Source: Bacillota bacterium
GTDB taxonomy: Bacteria > Bacillota > Clostridia > Oscillospirales > Oscillospiraceae
Assembly: GCA_009781925.1 (NCBI GenBank)
Contig: WQUU01000145.1
Coordinates: forward strand, 1 to 12,148
Length of the DNA stretch: 12,148 nt
Reading direction: 5' to 3'
A program made the position numbers and the translations under genes. Position 1 is the first letter of the stretch; each line of letters starts with the position of its first letter. The notes beneath the pieces were generated by a model. The model was not told where the DNA came from, ran no database searches, and saw nothing but the letters and a program-made list of their open reading frames with translations. Positions 7,572 to 12,148 of this stretch are shown here, one piece after another.

Positions 7572-7612
7572 GCGCACACGAACTGTTCCGGTGGTTTGTG
7601 TGCGCTTTTTTT
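7572..7612 (+). terminator. Strong intrinsic terminator
   Basis: A 12-base-pair stem with one G-T pair (GCGCACACGAAC with GTTTGTGTGCGC) closes a 10-base loop and is followed by seven T. It acts on the plus strand, yet no plus-strand gene lies to its left in the window. It sits only 25 bases before the next start codon, so it is either the end of a lost plus-strand gene or a leader attenuator for the small genes that follow. Confidence 0.85.
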
Positions 7613-7637
7613 GCGCCCGGAGAAAGGAAGAGACACA

Positions 7638-7832
7638 TTGAAAAATCAGGTTTTTCGGAGAATATCCAAAGCGGAAAAACGCCGCCATCTCCGCACTGTA
7701 CTCGGTCAGGCGTCAAACGGCGTTCTGGATGAAAAAGCGATTGAGCGGATCCTGCGGCAAGTCAATTTCAACAGACAGATCTATGTCTACGCGCCGAAAT
7801 CTTTTTTCAGAAAGGGGCGAAAAAATGGGTAA
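7638..7832 (+). CDS. Small basic protein, unknown
   Basis: I chose the TTG at 7638 because AAGGAAG lies at the right distance upstream; a TTG at 7596 in the same frame falls inside the terminator stem. The 64-residue product is strongly basic (FRRISKAEKRRHLRTVLG at the start, KSFFRKGRKNG at the end) with a helical middle. There is no membrane segment and no motif I recognise. It overlaps the next gene by eight bases (ATGGGTAA), so the two are probably translated together. It might bind nucleic acid, but that rests on charge alone. Confidence 0.55.
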   Translation: MKNQVFRRISKAEKRRHLRTVLGQASNGVLDEKAIERILRQVNFNRQIYVYAPKSFFRKGRKNG

Positions 7833-8100
7833 GGGCTTCAAAGACCGAATCGCGTTCGAGGTTCTGATGATCCTGGCCGTCCTGCTGCTGTTTTGTCTGA
7901 TCACACGGGTGTGGCCGCTGGTGTTTCTGGTGGTTCCGGGCATCCTCATCACCGCGCTCAAGCTGTTGTCTTTATCGGGGAAGAGGAAACCCGAATCCAC
8001 GGGACCCGCTGCCTCACCTCCAGCGCCGCCGCGCCCGGATACGGAGCGGGATGTCGTCCGAATCGCCTTCGGGATCTTACAACGGCGCGTAACCGAGTAG
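7825..8100 (+). CDS. Small membrane protein with proline-rich tail
   Basis: The ATG at 7825 follows AAAGGGGCG and overlaps the stop of the preceding small gene. The 91-residue product has a basic start (MGKGFKDR), two closely spaced hydrophobic segments (about 12-30 and 33-50) forming a membrane hairpin, a Pro/Ala-rich linker (about 58-70) and a helical end (ERDVVRIAFGILQRRVTE). The end looks abrupt: I have a faint memory of longer Clostridial proteins in which this helix starts a soluble C-terminal domain. Sequence in another frame directly after the stop resembles the tail of a different protein. A 3'-truncated gene is therefore likely. Function unknown. Confidence 0.55.
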   Translation: MGKGFKDRIAFEVLMILAVLLLFCLITRVWPLVFLVVPGILITALKLLSLSGKRKPESTGPAASPPAPPRPDTERDVVRIAFGILQRRVTE

Positions 8101-8261
8101 GCCTTGACCAGCTTGTTTACGCTGACTTGGAGAATCGGTCGAATGCCTATTGCCAGGAATTTCAAACTCTCACTGAGGGATTTGATCCTAAAAATGAGGA
8201 TATGTCTTTTGAAATGATGAAAGCTTTGCTCCCCGTCATAAAAGAGTTTTCTGTAAAATAG
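8097..8261 (+). pseudogene. C-terminal gene fragment
   Basis: A frame beginning within the stop of the membrane-protein gene reads GLDQLVYADLENRS, then EGFDPKNEDMSFEMMKALLP and VIKEFSVK before TAG. Its composition and helix pattern look like a real protein end, but it has no start codon or ribosome binding site. I read it as the 3' remnant of a gene joined by deletion to the preceding gene. I cannot name the family. Confidence 0.4.
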
Positions 8262-8281
8262 ACCGGGAAAGGAGAACCGTC

Positions 8282-8434
8282 ATGTCCGGCCACAAAAATA
8301 AAATGGCCGACATAATGTGAATTGCCGCCTACAATTTCTTCCGACGACGACAATTTCAGGAATTTAATGAAACATCGTATGCAGTTACTGAGGAATTAGT
8401 AGCTGCATATTCATATATACATTCCCACAAAAAG
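8282..8434 (+). pseudogene. Possible small gene stopped by an in-frame TGA
   Basis: The ATG at 8282 has a very good ribosome binding site (AAAGGAGAACCGTC) 20 bases after the preceding stop. It reads MSGHKNKMADIM and meets TGA at 8318-8320. The same frame then stays open with protein-like sequence (IAAYNFFRRRQFQEFNETSY, then AVTEELVAAYSYIHSHK) up to the terminator. A nonsense mutation in a small gene is the simplest reading; a 12-residue peptide is the alternative. Confidence 0.35.
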
Positions 8435-8469
8435 GGGCCGCACCATGGTTACACATGGCGCGGCCCTTT
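8431..8469 (+). terminator. Two-tier hairpin terminator, possibly bidirectional
   Basis: An outer stem GGGCCGC/GCGGCCC (8435-8441 with 8460-8466) encloses an inner stem CCATG/CATGG around GTTACA. AAA before and TTT after the stem extend it past one bulged G. The plus strand has only three T after it, while the minus strand has five (revcomp of 8429-8433). It separates the decayed small genes from the integrative-element leader. Confidence 0.65.
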
Positions 8470-8477
8470 CGCGTCTG

Positions 8478-8504
8478 CATGGGAAGGGGGTGATTCCCAT
8501 GTAA
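8478..8504 (+). promoter_or_regulatory. Hairpin hiding a near-perfect Shine-Dalgarno and an ATG-TAA pair
   Basis: A perfect eight-base-pair stem CATGGGAA/TTCCCATG holds GGGGGTGA in its loop. AAGGGGGTGAT (8484-8494) matches the anti-16S sequence at all but one position. The ATG it serves (8499-8501) is followed directly by TAA (8502-8504), so initiation would be followed at once by termination. The ATG is within the stem. This lies 120 bases before the sigma-factor start and looks like translational control of the leader. Confidence 0.5.
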
Positions 8505-8507
8505 TCA

Positions 8508-8566
8508 ATGTGTTTTTTCAGGTTTCTTTCAGCAACACCCAAAAAACACATGCCATCGTGGCATGT
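8508..8566 (+). promoter_or_regulatory. Competing RNA stems in the sigma-factor leader
   Basis: An 11-base perfect inverted repeat, ATGTGTTTTTT (8508-8518) with AAAAAACACAT (8541-8551), overlaps a second perfect stem, ACATGCCA/TGGCATGT (8548-8555 with 8559-8566, loop TCG). Because 8548-8551 is shared, the two cannot form fully at once, a hallmark of attenuator-like switches. Neither is followed by a T-run, so the control may be of translation or RNA stability. Confidence 0.45.
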
Positions 8567-8620
8567 CGCTTGTCGGCCCTCTTGTGTCTTCCGGGATGGC
8601 ATGGCAAGGAGCCATGACAC

Positions 8621-9034
8621 ATGCACATACCACCCCGATTTACCATTGAGGACGACGACCTGATCCTACTCTGGCGGTTCTCTGACTGGATCGAACAGGT
8701 TGTCACGCACGCGAGTACCGAATATCTCCGCAGTCAGCGATTCCGCAAGCAAGAAATCTCTCTGGAGGAGGCGCCGCAAGAGAAGCTTAGTTACGAGGAG
8801 AACCTGCCGGCGATGGAGTTCGAGTTCACTGATGGCAGACTCTCCGAAGCGTTTGATGAGCTTAAACAGCTGCGCCAACAGATTCTGACTTTCAGATATG
8901 TTGACGGCTTGTCCTCATCGGAGATTGCGGATAAACTCGGATGCCCAGTTGATACTGTGTATTCGCAGAAGAGCCGGGCCCTAAAAAAGCTGCGGGATCA
9001 GCTCATTGAGGAGCACAAAAACCATGGAAAGTAG
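8621..9034 (+). CDS. Sigma-70-like factor, region 4 type (Tn916 Orf7-like)
   Basis: The ATG at 8621 follows AAGGAG at ten bases. The 137-residue product has a conserved-looking N-terminal part (PPRFTIEDDDLILLWRFSDW, about 4-23) and a clear sigma region 4 at about 85-130: LKQLRQQILTFRYVDGLSSS, then EIADKLGCPVDTVYSQKSRA with the helix-turn-helix and LKKLRDQL. It lacks a standard region 2, which fits the small sigma-like factors of Tn916-type integrative elements. They partner with an HTH_16 protein, encoded here by the next gene, which overlaps by 11 bases. Its likely job is to help RNA polymerase transcribe element genes such as xis and int. A competing ATG at 8614 opens only an 11-codon out-of-frame peptide. 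Confidence 0.88.
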   Translation: MHIPPRFTIEDDDLILLWRFSDWIEQVVTHASTEYLRSQRFRKQEISLEEAPQEKLSYEENLPAMEFEFTDGRLSEAFDELKQLRQQILTFRYVDGLSSSEIADKLGCPVDTVYSQKSRALKKLRDQLIEEHKNHGK

Positions 9035-9227
9035 ACGTTTTTCCATCATTTTGCGGGACGCTGTTTGCGGGGACCCGGACGCCGTCGAAGCGATCCTGTC
9101 GCGCTATAGCCCGCTGATCAGGAAATATAGCGTGGTAGACGAAAAATTTGACGACGATCTGTGGCAGTACATAGTCTTGCGCGTCATCACGCAGCTCCCA
9201 AAATTTGACCTGAAAAAATTTTTATAA
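9024..9227 (+). CDS. HTH_16-type conjugative-transposon regulator (Tn916 Orf8-like)
   Basis: The ATG at 9024 lies inside the end of the sigma gene, with GAGGAG nine bases upstream; a TTG at 9006 in frame is less likely. The 67-residue product reads FSIILRDAVCGDPDAVEAIL, then SRYSPLIRKYS and DDDLWQYIVLRVITQLPKFD. This matches the helix-turn-helix family of conjugative transposons, which resembles sigma region 2 (acidic helix, LIRKYS, then DxxLxQ). With the preceding gene it may form a two-part sigma factor. Length is normal for the family. The gene ends in AT-rich DNA (AAATTTTTATAAATTTTTTT). Confidence 0.85.
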   Translation: MESRRFSIILRDAVCGDPDAVEAILSRYSPLIRKYSVVDEKFDDDLWQYIVLRVITQLPKFDLKKFL

Positions 9228-9587
9228 ATTTTTTTCAAAAGTGTCAGATTTGCAGATTTTCAATCGCTTTTACTTAACGAAGGCATCCAACAGAACCTTG
9301 TAAACTTCATACCCTCCCTCAATCCAACCCCCATGGGCGAGCGGCTATCCCTCCGGCCGGCAACCAGAGCCATGAGCACAGAAACGCGGGCGGCACCCGC
9401 GTGCGCCAAGACCCTGTGGGGCTATTATGGGACTTCCGCCTGGCTCTCTTCACAGAAAGGGGCGGCTCGGCATCAGTATGCGGGGAGAGCGCGTAAGCGC
9501 GTCTATGGCCTGTTCGCCACAGGCGTTGAGGGGGAACTATCTAATAAAAATTTGTTATTAGGTTCATCCTTTTTTTTGAAAACCATC
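9228..9587 (+). ncRNA. Structured intergenic region, candidate RNA element
   Basis: No convincing gene lies in these 360 bases; the open frame at 9333-9626 lacks a ribosome binding site and has biased composition. Several perfect hairpins occur: ACGCGGG/CCCGCGT (9384-9402), GCGC-GTAA-GCGC with a GNRA-type tetraloop (9489-9500), GCCTGT/ACAGGC (9508-9524) and CTAATAA/TTATTAG (9541-9561). The last is followed nine bases later by eight T. CCTGTGG (9413-9419) can also pair with CCACAGG (9517-9523), competing with the 9508-9524 hairpin. The gap lies between the regulator pair and xis, where an antiterminator or leader RNA would be plausible. RNA status is inferred from structure only. Confidence 0.35.
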
Positions 9588-9616
9588 TTGCCCCGACACC
9601 GCAAAGCTAGTATACT
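9588..9616 (+). promoter_or_regulatory. Sigma-A-type promoter of xis-int
   Basis: TTGCCC (-35), a 17-base spacer and TATACT (-10) lie about 60 bases upstream of xis, with a predicted start near 9623. The -35 overlaps the CCCCGACA motif that recurs around the xis start. Confidence 0.7.
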
Positions 9617-9648
9617 AACCTTGTAGAGTTATTCCAGCGTGCTACTTG

Positions 9649-9691
9649 GTTGTCGGGCAGTGAAAGGAGGAAATATATGCACCCCGACAAC
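9649..9691 (+). promoter_or_regulatory. Nine-base inverted repeat flanking the xis start
   Basis: GTTGTCGGG (9649-9657) and CCCGACAAC (9683-9691) are perfect inverted copies, with the AGGAGG site and ATG of xis in the 25-base loop. CCCCGACA also occurs at 9591-9598 next to the -35 box. Three copies suggest an operator; as RNA the stem could limit translation of xis. Confidence 0.5.
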
Positions 9692-9892
9692 GCTATCGAA
9701 ATTACGGCATCGTCAGCCAGATCATCAAATAACAAGCGTACCTATACCGTCATCGAGATCGCCACCCTGCTGCAAATCAGCAAGAGCAAGGCCTACGAAT
9801 TGTGCCAGCAGGGGTTCTTCAAGACTATAAAAGTCGGACGGTCGGTTCGGATTTCAAAGTTGTCGTTTGACGAATGGCTAGACAGTCAATAA
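9677..9892 (+). CDS. xis: Excisionase-type HTH protein
   Basis: The ATG at 9677 has a consensus AGGAGG six bases upstream. The 71-residue product has a polar N-terminal extension (1-20) and then a MerR/excisionase-type winged helix: YTVIEIATLLQISKSKAYEL, CQQGFFKTIKVGRSVRIS and FDEWLDSQ. The order of helix, LQISKSKAYEL recognition helix, beta wing (IKVGRSVRIS) and FDEWL end is typical of HTH_17 excisionase proteins. Its stop is 21 bases before int, with which it is surely cotranscribed. It would bend the DNA at the element ends and steer the integrase towards excision. The N-terminal 20 residues are not shared by all family members. Confidence 0.88.
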   Translation: MHPDNAIEITASSARSSNNKRTYTVIEIATLLQISKSKAYELCQQGFFKTIKVGRSVRISKLSFDEWLDSQ

Positions 9893-9913
9893 ACGATAAA
9901 GGAGCACGTTATC

Positions 9914-11260
9914 ATGGCAACAGTTATTCGCAGAGGCAAACGCTTTTCAGTCGTATACATTGTGAATGGAAAGCAAAAGTGGGAATCTTTCAAGACGCAG
10001 GCGGAAGCGGACACCCGGAGGCTGGAAATAGAGTACAAGCAGAGTACAGGCACCTTCGTTCCGCCCAACTCGATTATTATGGAAGATTTCCTGGATGAGT
10101 ATGTGGAAATTTATGGCGTCACAAAATGGAGCCATTCCACTTACTCCAGCAACACCGGATTGATTCGCAATTACATTGTTCCTCTTATTGGCCAATGGAA
10201 ACTGAAAGACGTCACTACAAAGAAGATGGATTCATTTTTCACGAAACTGAAGTCTCAGCCAGCAGTACCCCTTAGGGGGCGGGGCAATCAGGGGTTGATT
10301 TCCGACCGAAACATATATGATATCAACCTGCTGCTGTCAAACGCTTTTGACAAAGCTGTTGATTGGGAGTATGTCGGGAAAAACCCCATCACGCGCAATG
10401 CTTGCCCTGACCGGGAGAATAAGCCGCGCGATATTTGGGATCCAGACACCGCAAAAGTGGCGCTTTCTGAGTGCAAAGAATTGATTCTCCTCACTTGTAT
10501 GCACCTGGCCATTGCCTGTTCTATGCGGCTCGGCGAAATTACCGGCCTGCGCTGGCAATTTGTATCGCTGGGTGATATTGGCGACAACTTTGAAGACGCA
10601 GTGTTACAGGTTGATGCTCAACTCCAGCGTATTGAAAAGAAGACATATGAAATCCTACAGCGCCGTCAAGACCAGGTAAAGTATGTTTTCCCTTCGTTCA
10701 AGGAGACATCGAACACCATTTTGGTTTTGAAAACCCTAAAAACCAAGTCCAGTGAGCGGGTCATTTGGATTCCACCGACTACCGCAGCGATCCTCTGGAA
10801 ATTAAAGCAGCACCAAGAGGAACTAAAATCCGTCCTTGGAGATGAGTATCAGGATTATGACATGGTCATCGCTCAGGACAATGGTCGGCCGATTGAGGGG
10901 GGCAACATCTCTGAGATGTTTGCTAACTTTATCGAGGAAAAGGGGTTACCAAAAGTTGTTTTTCACAGCTTGCGCCACCTGAGCACGACGGTGAAGCTAC
11001 TGATCAGCAAAGGTGATGTGAAGTCCGTGCAGGGTGAAACTGGGCACTCGCAGGCCAAGATGGTCATGGATACATATGCACACATTTTGGATCAGAACCG
11101 CCGCTCCATGGCAAAAAAGTTTGAACGGTCATTTTATGGCGGCAACGATGACCGCAACTCAGAAAGCTCGCTTGAACAGGTCATTGCACAGTGTCTAAAA
11201 AATCCGGAGGCATTAGAAATCCTCAGAAATCTGTTGGCGGTGAAGCCGGCTCAAGGCTAA
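9914..11260 (+). CDS. int: Tyrosine recombinase/integrase
   Basis: The ATG at 9914 follows AAAGGAG at nine bases. The 448-residue protein has an N-terminal arm-binding region (about 1-50; FSVVYIVNGKQKWESFKT resembles the AP2-like beta domain), a SAM-like core-binding domain (about 55-155) and a catalytic domain (about 170-408). All catalytic positions are visible: R205 in CSMRLGE, K278 near LKTKSSE, H351 and R354 in HSLRH, H378 in TGHSQ and nucleophile Y388 in DTYAHIL. Length and layout fit Tn916/ICE-type integrases. A C-terminal tail (410-448) is charged and helical. It is intact, so site-specific recombination may still occur. Its target is presumably the tRNA region just downstream. Confidence 0.95.
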   Translation: MATVIRRGKRFSVVYIVNGKQKWESFKTQAEADTRRLEIEYKQSTGTFVPPNSIIMEDFLDEYVEIYGVTKWSHSTYSSNTGLIRNYIVPLIGQWKLKDVTTKKMDSFFTKLKSQPAVPLRGRGNQGLISDRNIYDINLLLSNAFDKAVDWEYVGKNPITRNACPDRENKPRDIWDPDTAKVALSECKELILLTCMHLAIACSMRLGEITGLRWQFVSLGDIGDNFEDAVLQVDAQLQRIEKKTYEILQRRQDQVKYVFPSFKETSNTILVLKTLKTKSSERVIWIPPTTAAILWKLKQHQEELKSVLGDEYQDYDMVIAQDNGRPIEGGNISEMFANFIEEKGLPKVVFHSLRHLSTTVKLLISKGDVKSVQGETGHSQAKMVMDTYAHILDQNRRSMAKKFERSFYGGNDDRNSESSLEQVIAQCLKNPEALEILRNLLAVKPAQG

Positions 11261-11272
11261 AGGAAACGGCTA

Positions 11273-11382
11273 TTAGCAGATTCTATCGAAACGCCTTTAA
11301 GGCCGTTAGCAGGTTTGCTTTTGGAATTTGCCACTGACTGCTAACACAGAGCCATTAGCAGAATTATTAAATTCATTAGCAA
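11273..11382. repeat. Cluster of TTAGCA-type repeats, candidate integrase arm sites
   Basis: TTAGCAG occurs at 11273-11279, 11306-11312 and 11355-11361, inverted as CTGCTAA at 11338-11344, and as TTAGCAA at 11376-11382. A further inverted copy (TTGCTAA, 11613-11619) lies between the two tRNA(CAT) sequences. Short repeats beside int are typical of arm-type binding sites in the attachment region. Otherwise the 265 bases between int and the tRNA hold only the minus-strand terminator. Confidence 0.5.
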
Positions 11383-11472
11383 AATGGCTCGACCGAACCG
11401 CTGACCTTCCGGCAGACCTAATGATACTTCGTTCAAAATCTCATCATTTCATTTTTTGTTTCTTTTTGTAGG

Positions 11473-11518
11473 CAATAAAAAAGAAACGCCGCAAACCATT
11501 GGTATTACAGCATTTCTT
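11473..11518 (-). terminator. Terminator of the 5S-tRNA unit
   Basis: On the minus strand AAGAAATGC pairs with GCGTTTCTT (8 Watson-Crick pairs and one T-G), closing a 20-base loop that contains a small ACC/GGT stem. It is followed by TTTTTATT. It lies just after the last tRNA, and would end the 5S-tRNA transcript before it runs into int. Confidence 0.75.
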
Positions 11519-11527
11519 GGAGCTTTG

Positions 11528-11604
11528 TGGTGGGCCCTCAGGGATTCGAACCCGGGGCCAATCGGTTATGAGCCGACCGCTCTGACCAACTGAGCTAAGG
11601 GCCC
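11528..11604 (-). tRNA. tRNA with CAT anticodon (Met or lysidine-Ile2)
   Basis: The minus strand folds into a complete cloverleaf: acceptor GGGCCCT/AGGGCCC, D arm, anticodon stem GTCGG/CCGAT around CTCATAA, variable TGGCC, T loop TTCGAAT, encoded CCA. The T stem CCGGG/CCCTG contains one C-T mismatch. GGCTCATAACC resembles Ile2 tRNAs, whose CAT is modified by TilS, as well as some elongator Met tRNAs; I cannot decide between them. Confidence 0.9.
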
Positions 11605-11645
11605 ACAAAGAGTTGCTAACGCCTTTTTGGCCTCTTTTAGTTTTC

Positions 11646-11695
11646 GGACCAGCCGGTTATGAGCCGGACGCTCTAACCAACTGAGCTAAGGGCCC
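11646..11695 (-). pseudogene. Truncated tRNA(CAT), 5' half only
   Basis: The minus strand begins GGGCCCTTAGCTCAGTTGGT like the complete tRNA 41 bases downstream, keeps the D arm, the CTCATAA loop and the variable TGGTC, then departs into A-rich sequence without T arm or 3' acceptor. It differs from the intact copy at several anticodon-stem positions, so it is not a recent exact duplicate. It cannot make a functional tRNA. Confidence 0.85.
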
Positions 11696-11751
11696 TTGTG
11701 TCAATCAAATGATATTGCCGCCACGATATTCGTGACGGCAATACCGCGCTC

Positions 11752-11827
11752 TGGCTCCCCCTGTTGGACTCGAACCAACGACCCTGCGGTTAACAGCCGC
11801 ATGCTCTACCAACTGAGCTAAGGAGGA
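11752..11827 (-). tRNA. tRNA-Asn (GTT)
   Basis: A full cloverleaf on the minus strand: acceptor TCCTCCT/AGGGGGA with one T-G pair, anticodon loop CTGTTAA between TGCGG and CCGCA, T stem GTTGG/CCAAC, discriminator G and encoded CCA. It lies 37 bases downstream of the 5S gene, a common place for tRNA-Asn in Bacillota. Confidence 0.95.
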
Positions 11828-11864
11828 ATATGGGGGCCTTTTCGGTGCATAAAAGACCCTTTGT

Positions 11865-11980
<116 letters not shown>

Positions 11981-12000
11981 TGTGTAAATGGCTAAGCCAA

Positions 12001-12029
12001 ATACTACAATATTTTTTTGCCCTTGTCAA
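12001..12029 (-). promoter_or_regulatory. Promoter of the free-standing 5S-tRNA unit
   Basis: On the minus strand a perfect TTGACA (12024-12029), a 17-base spacer and TAGTAT (12001-12006) place the start about 15 bases before the 5S gene. A/T-rich DNA upstream could act as an UP element. Confidence 0.8.
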
Positions 12030-12048
12030 GGGGTGAAAACGTCAAATT

Positions 12049-12123
12049 TGGTGACCCGTAGGAGAATCGAACTCCTGATTGCGGCGTGAGAGGCCGCCGT
12101 CTTGACCGCTTGACCAACGGGCC
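12049..12123 (-). tRNA. tRNA-Glu (CTC)
   Basis: Minus-strand cloverleaf with acceptor GGCCCGT/ACGGGTC (one G-T pair), anticodon loop CTCTCAC between GCGGC and GCCGC giving anticodon CTC, T stem AGGAG/CTCCT and encoded CCA. It lies upstream of the 5S promoter, so it is probably a separate transcript or the end of one from right of the window. Confidence 0.9.
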
Positions 12124-12148
12124 GAAAGGGCAGGTAACAACGAACAGT

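Noticed and set aside
7500..7612. Riboswitch or T-box before the terminator at 7572-7612
   Set aside because: I looked for the T-box GGGTGG-ACCGCG block and known riboswitch cores and saw none; part of this stretch is the transposase remnant.
8411..8706. Two overlapping minus-strand frames (62 and 71 codons) across the sigma-factor leader
   Set aside because: They lie opposite a clear leader and gene start, overlap each other, have no ribosome binding site and read as Cys/His/Arg-rich shadow sequence.
9401..9420. GTGCGCC resembling a group II intron 5' end
   Set aside because: No domain V-like hairpin or intron-encoded reverse transcriptase lies downstream, and the gap to xis is too short for an intron.
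9333..9626. 97-codon plus-strand frame between the HTH_16 gene and xis
   Set aside because: No ribosome binding site, Ala/Arg-biased composition, and it runs through the xis promoter and several perfect hairpins. I treat the region as structured noncoding DNA instead, though a conserved protein is not excluded.

Overview
The window looks like a chromosomal segment of a Clostridia-class Bacillota bacterium, probably of the Oscillospiraceae/Lachnospiraceae gut type. Reasons are the AGGAGG-type ribosome binding sites, the Tn916-like sigma/HTH/xis/int module, the 5S-tRNA-Asn order, and a five-gene operon whose proteins resemble families I recall from gut Clostridia. No database search was possible, so family assignments rest on motifs and memory.

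Left half (about 56-7214, all minus strand): a tightly packed operon. In transcription order it encodes a membrane-anchored PP2C-like protein with an extracellular TPR/Pro-Ser tail; an 864-residue Hsp70/actin-fold ATPase with large extra domains at both ends; a 254-residue protein I liken to phage-tail/baseplate-type proteins; a small zinc-ribbon plus FHA protein; and a 425-residue protein of unknown function. A 34-codon stub of a sixth gene follows, translationally coupled but cut short. PP2C, FHA and an ATPase beside a tail-like protein recall the phospho-threonine control modules of contractile injection machines. Here both phospho-components lack key residues, so the pathway may be degenerate or rewired.

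Middle (7215-8470): a decay zone. It holds an IS630-type transposase remnant with an internal 60-bp repeat, a strong plus-strand terminator, two small plus-strand genes, and apparent fragments of two more genes before a second terminator.

Right half (8470-11470): the integrase end of an integrative element. A structured leader with a start-stop codon pair precedes overlapping genes for a sigma-70 region-4 protein and an HTH_16-type partner. A 360-bp structured gap follows, then a good promoter, xis and a 448-residue tyrosine integrase. Five TTAGCA-type repeats lie just after int. No relaxase or conjugation gene and no second element end are visible.

Right edge (11471-12123, minus strand): a free-standing 5S rRNA/tRNA unit with its own consensus-like promoter (TTGACA-17-TAGTAT), preceded by tRNA-Glu(CTC). 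The order is 5S, tRNA-Asn(GTT), a truncated tRNA(CAT), a full tRNA(CAT), terminator. The truncated tRNA next to the integrase end suggests a past integration or rearrangement there.
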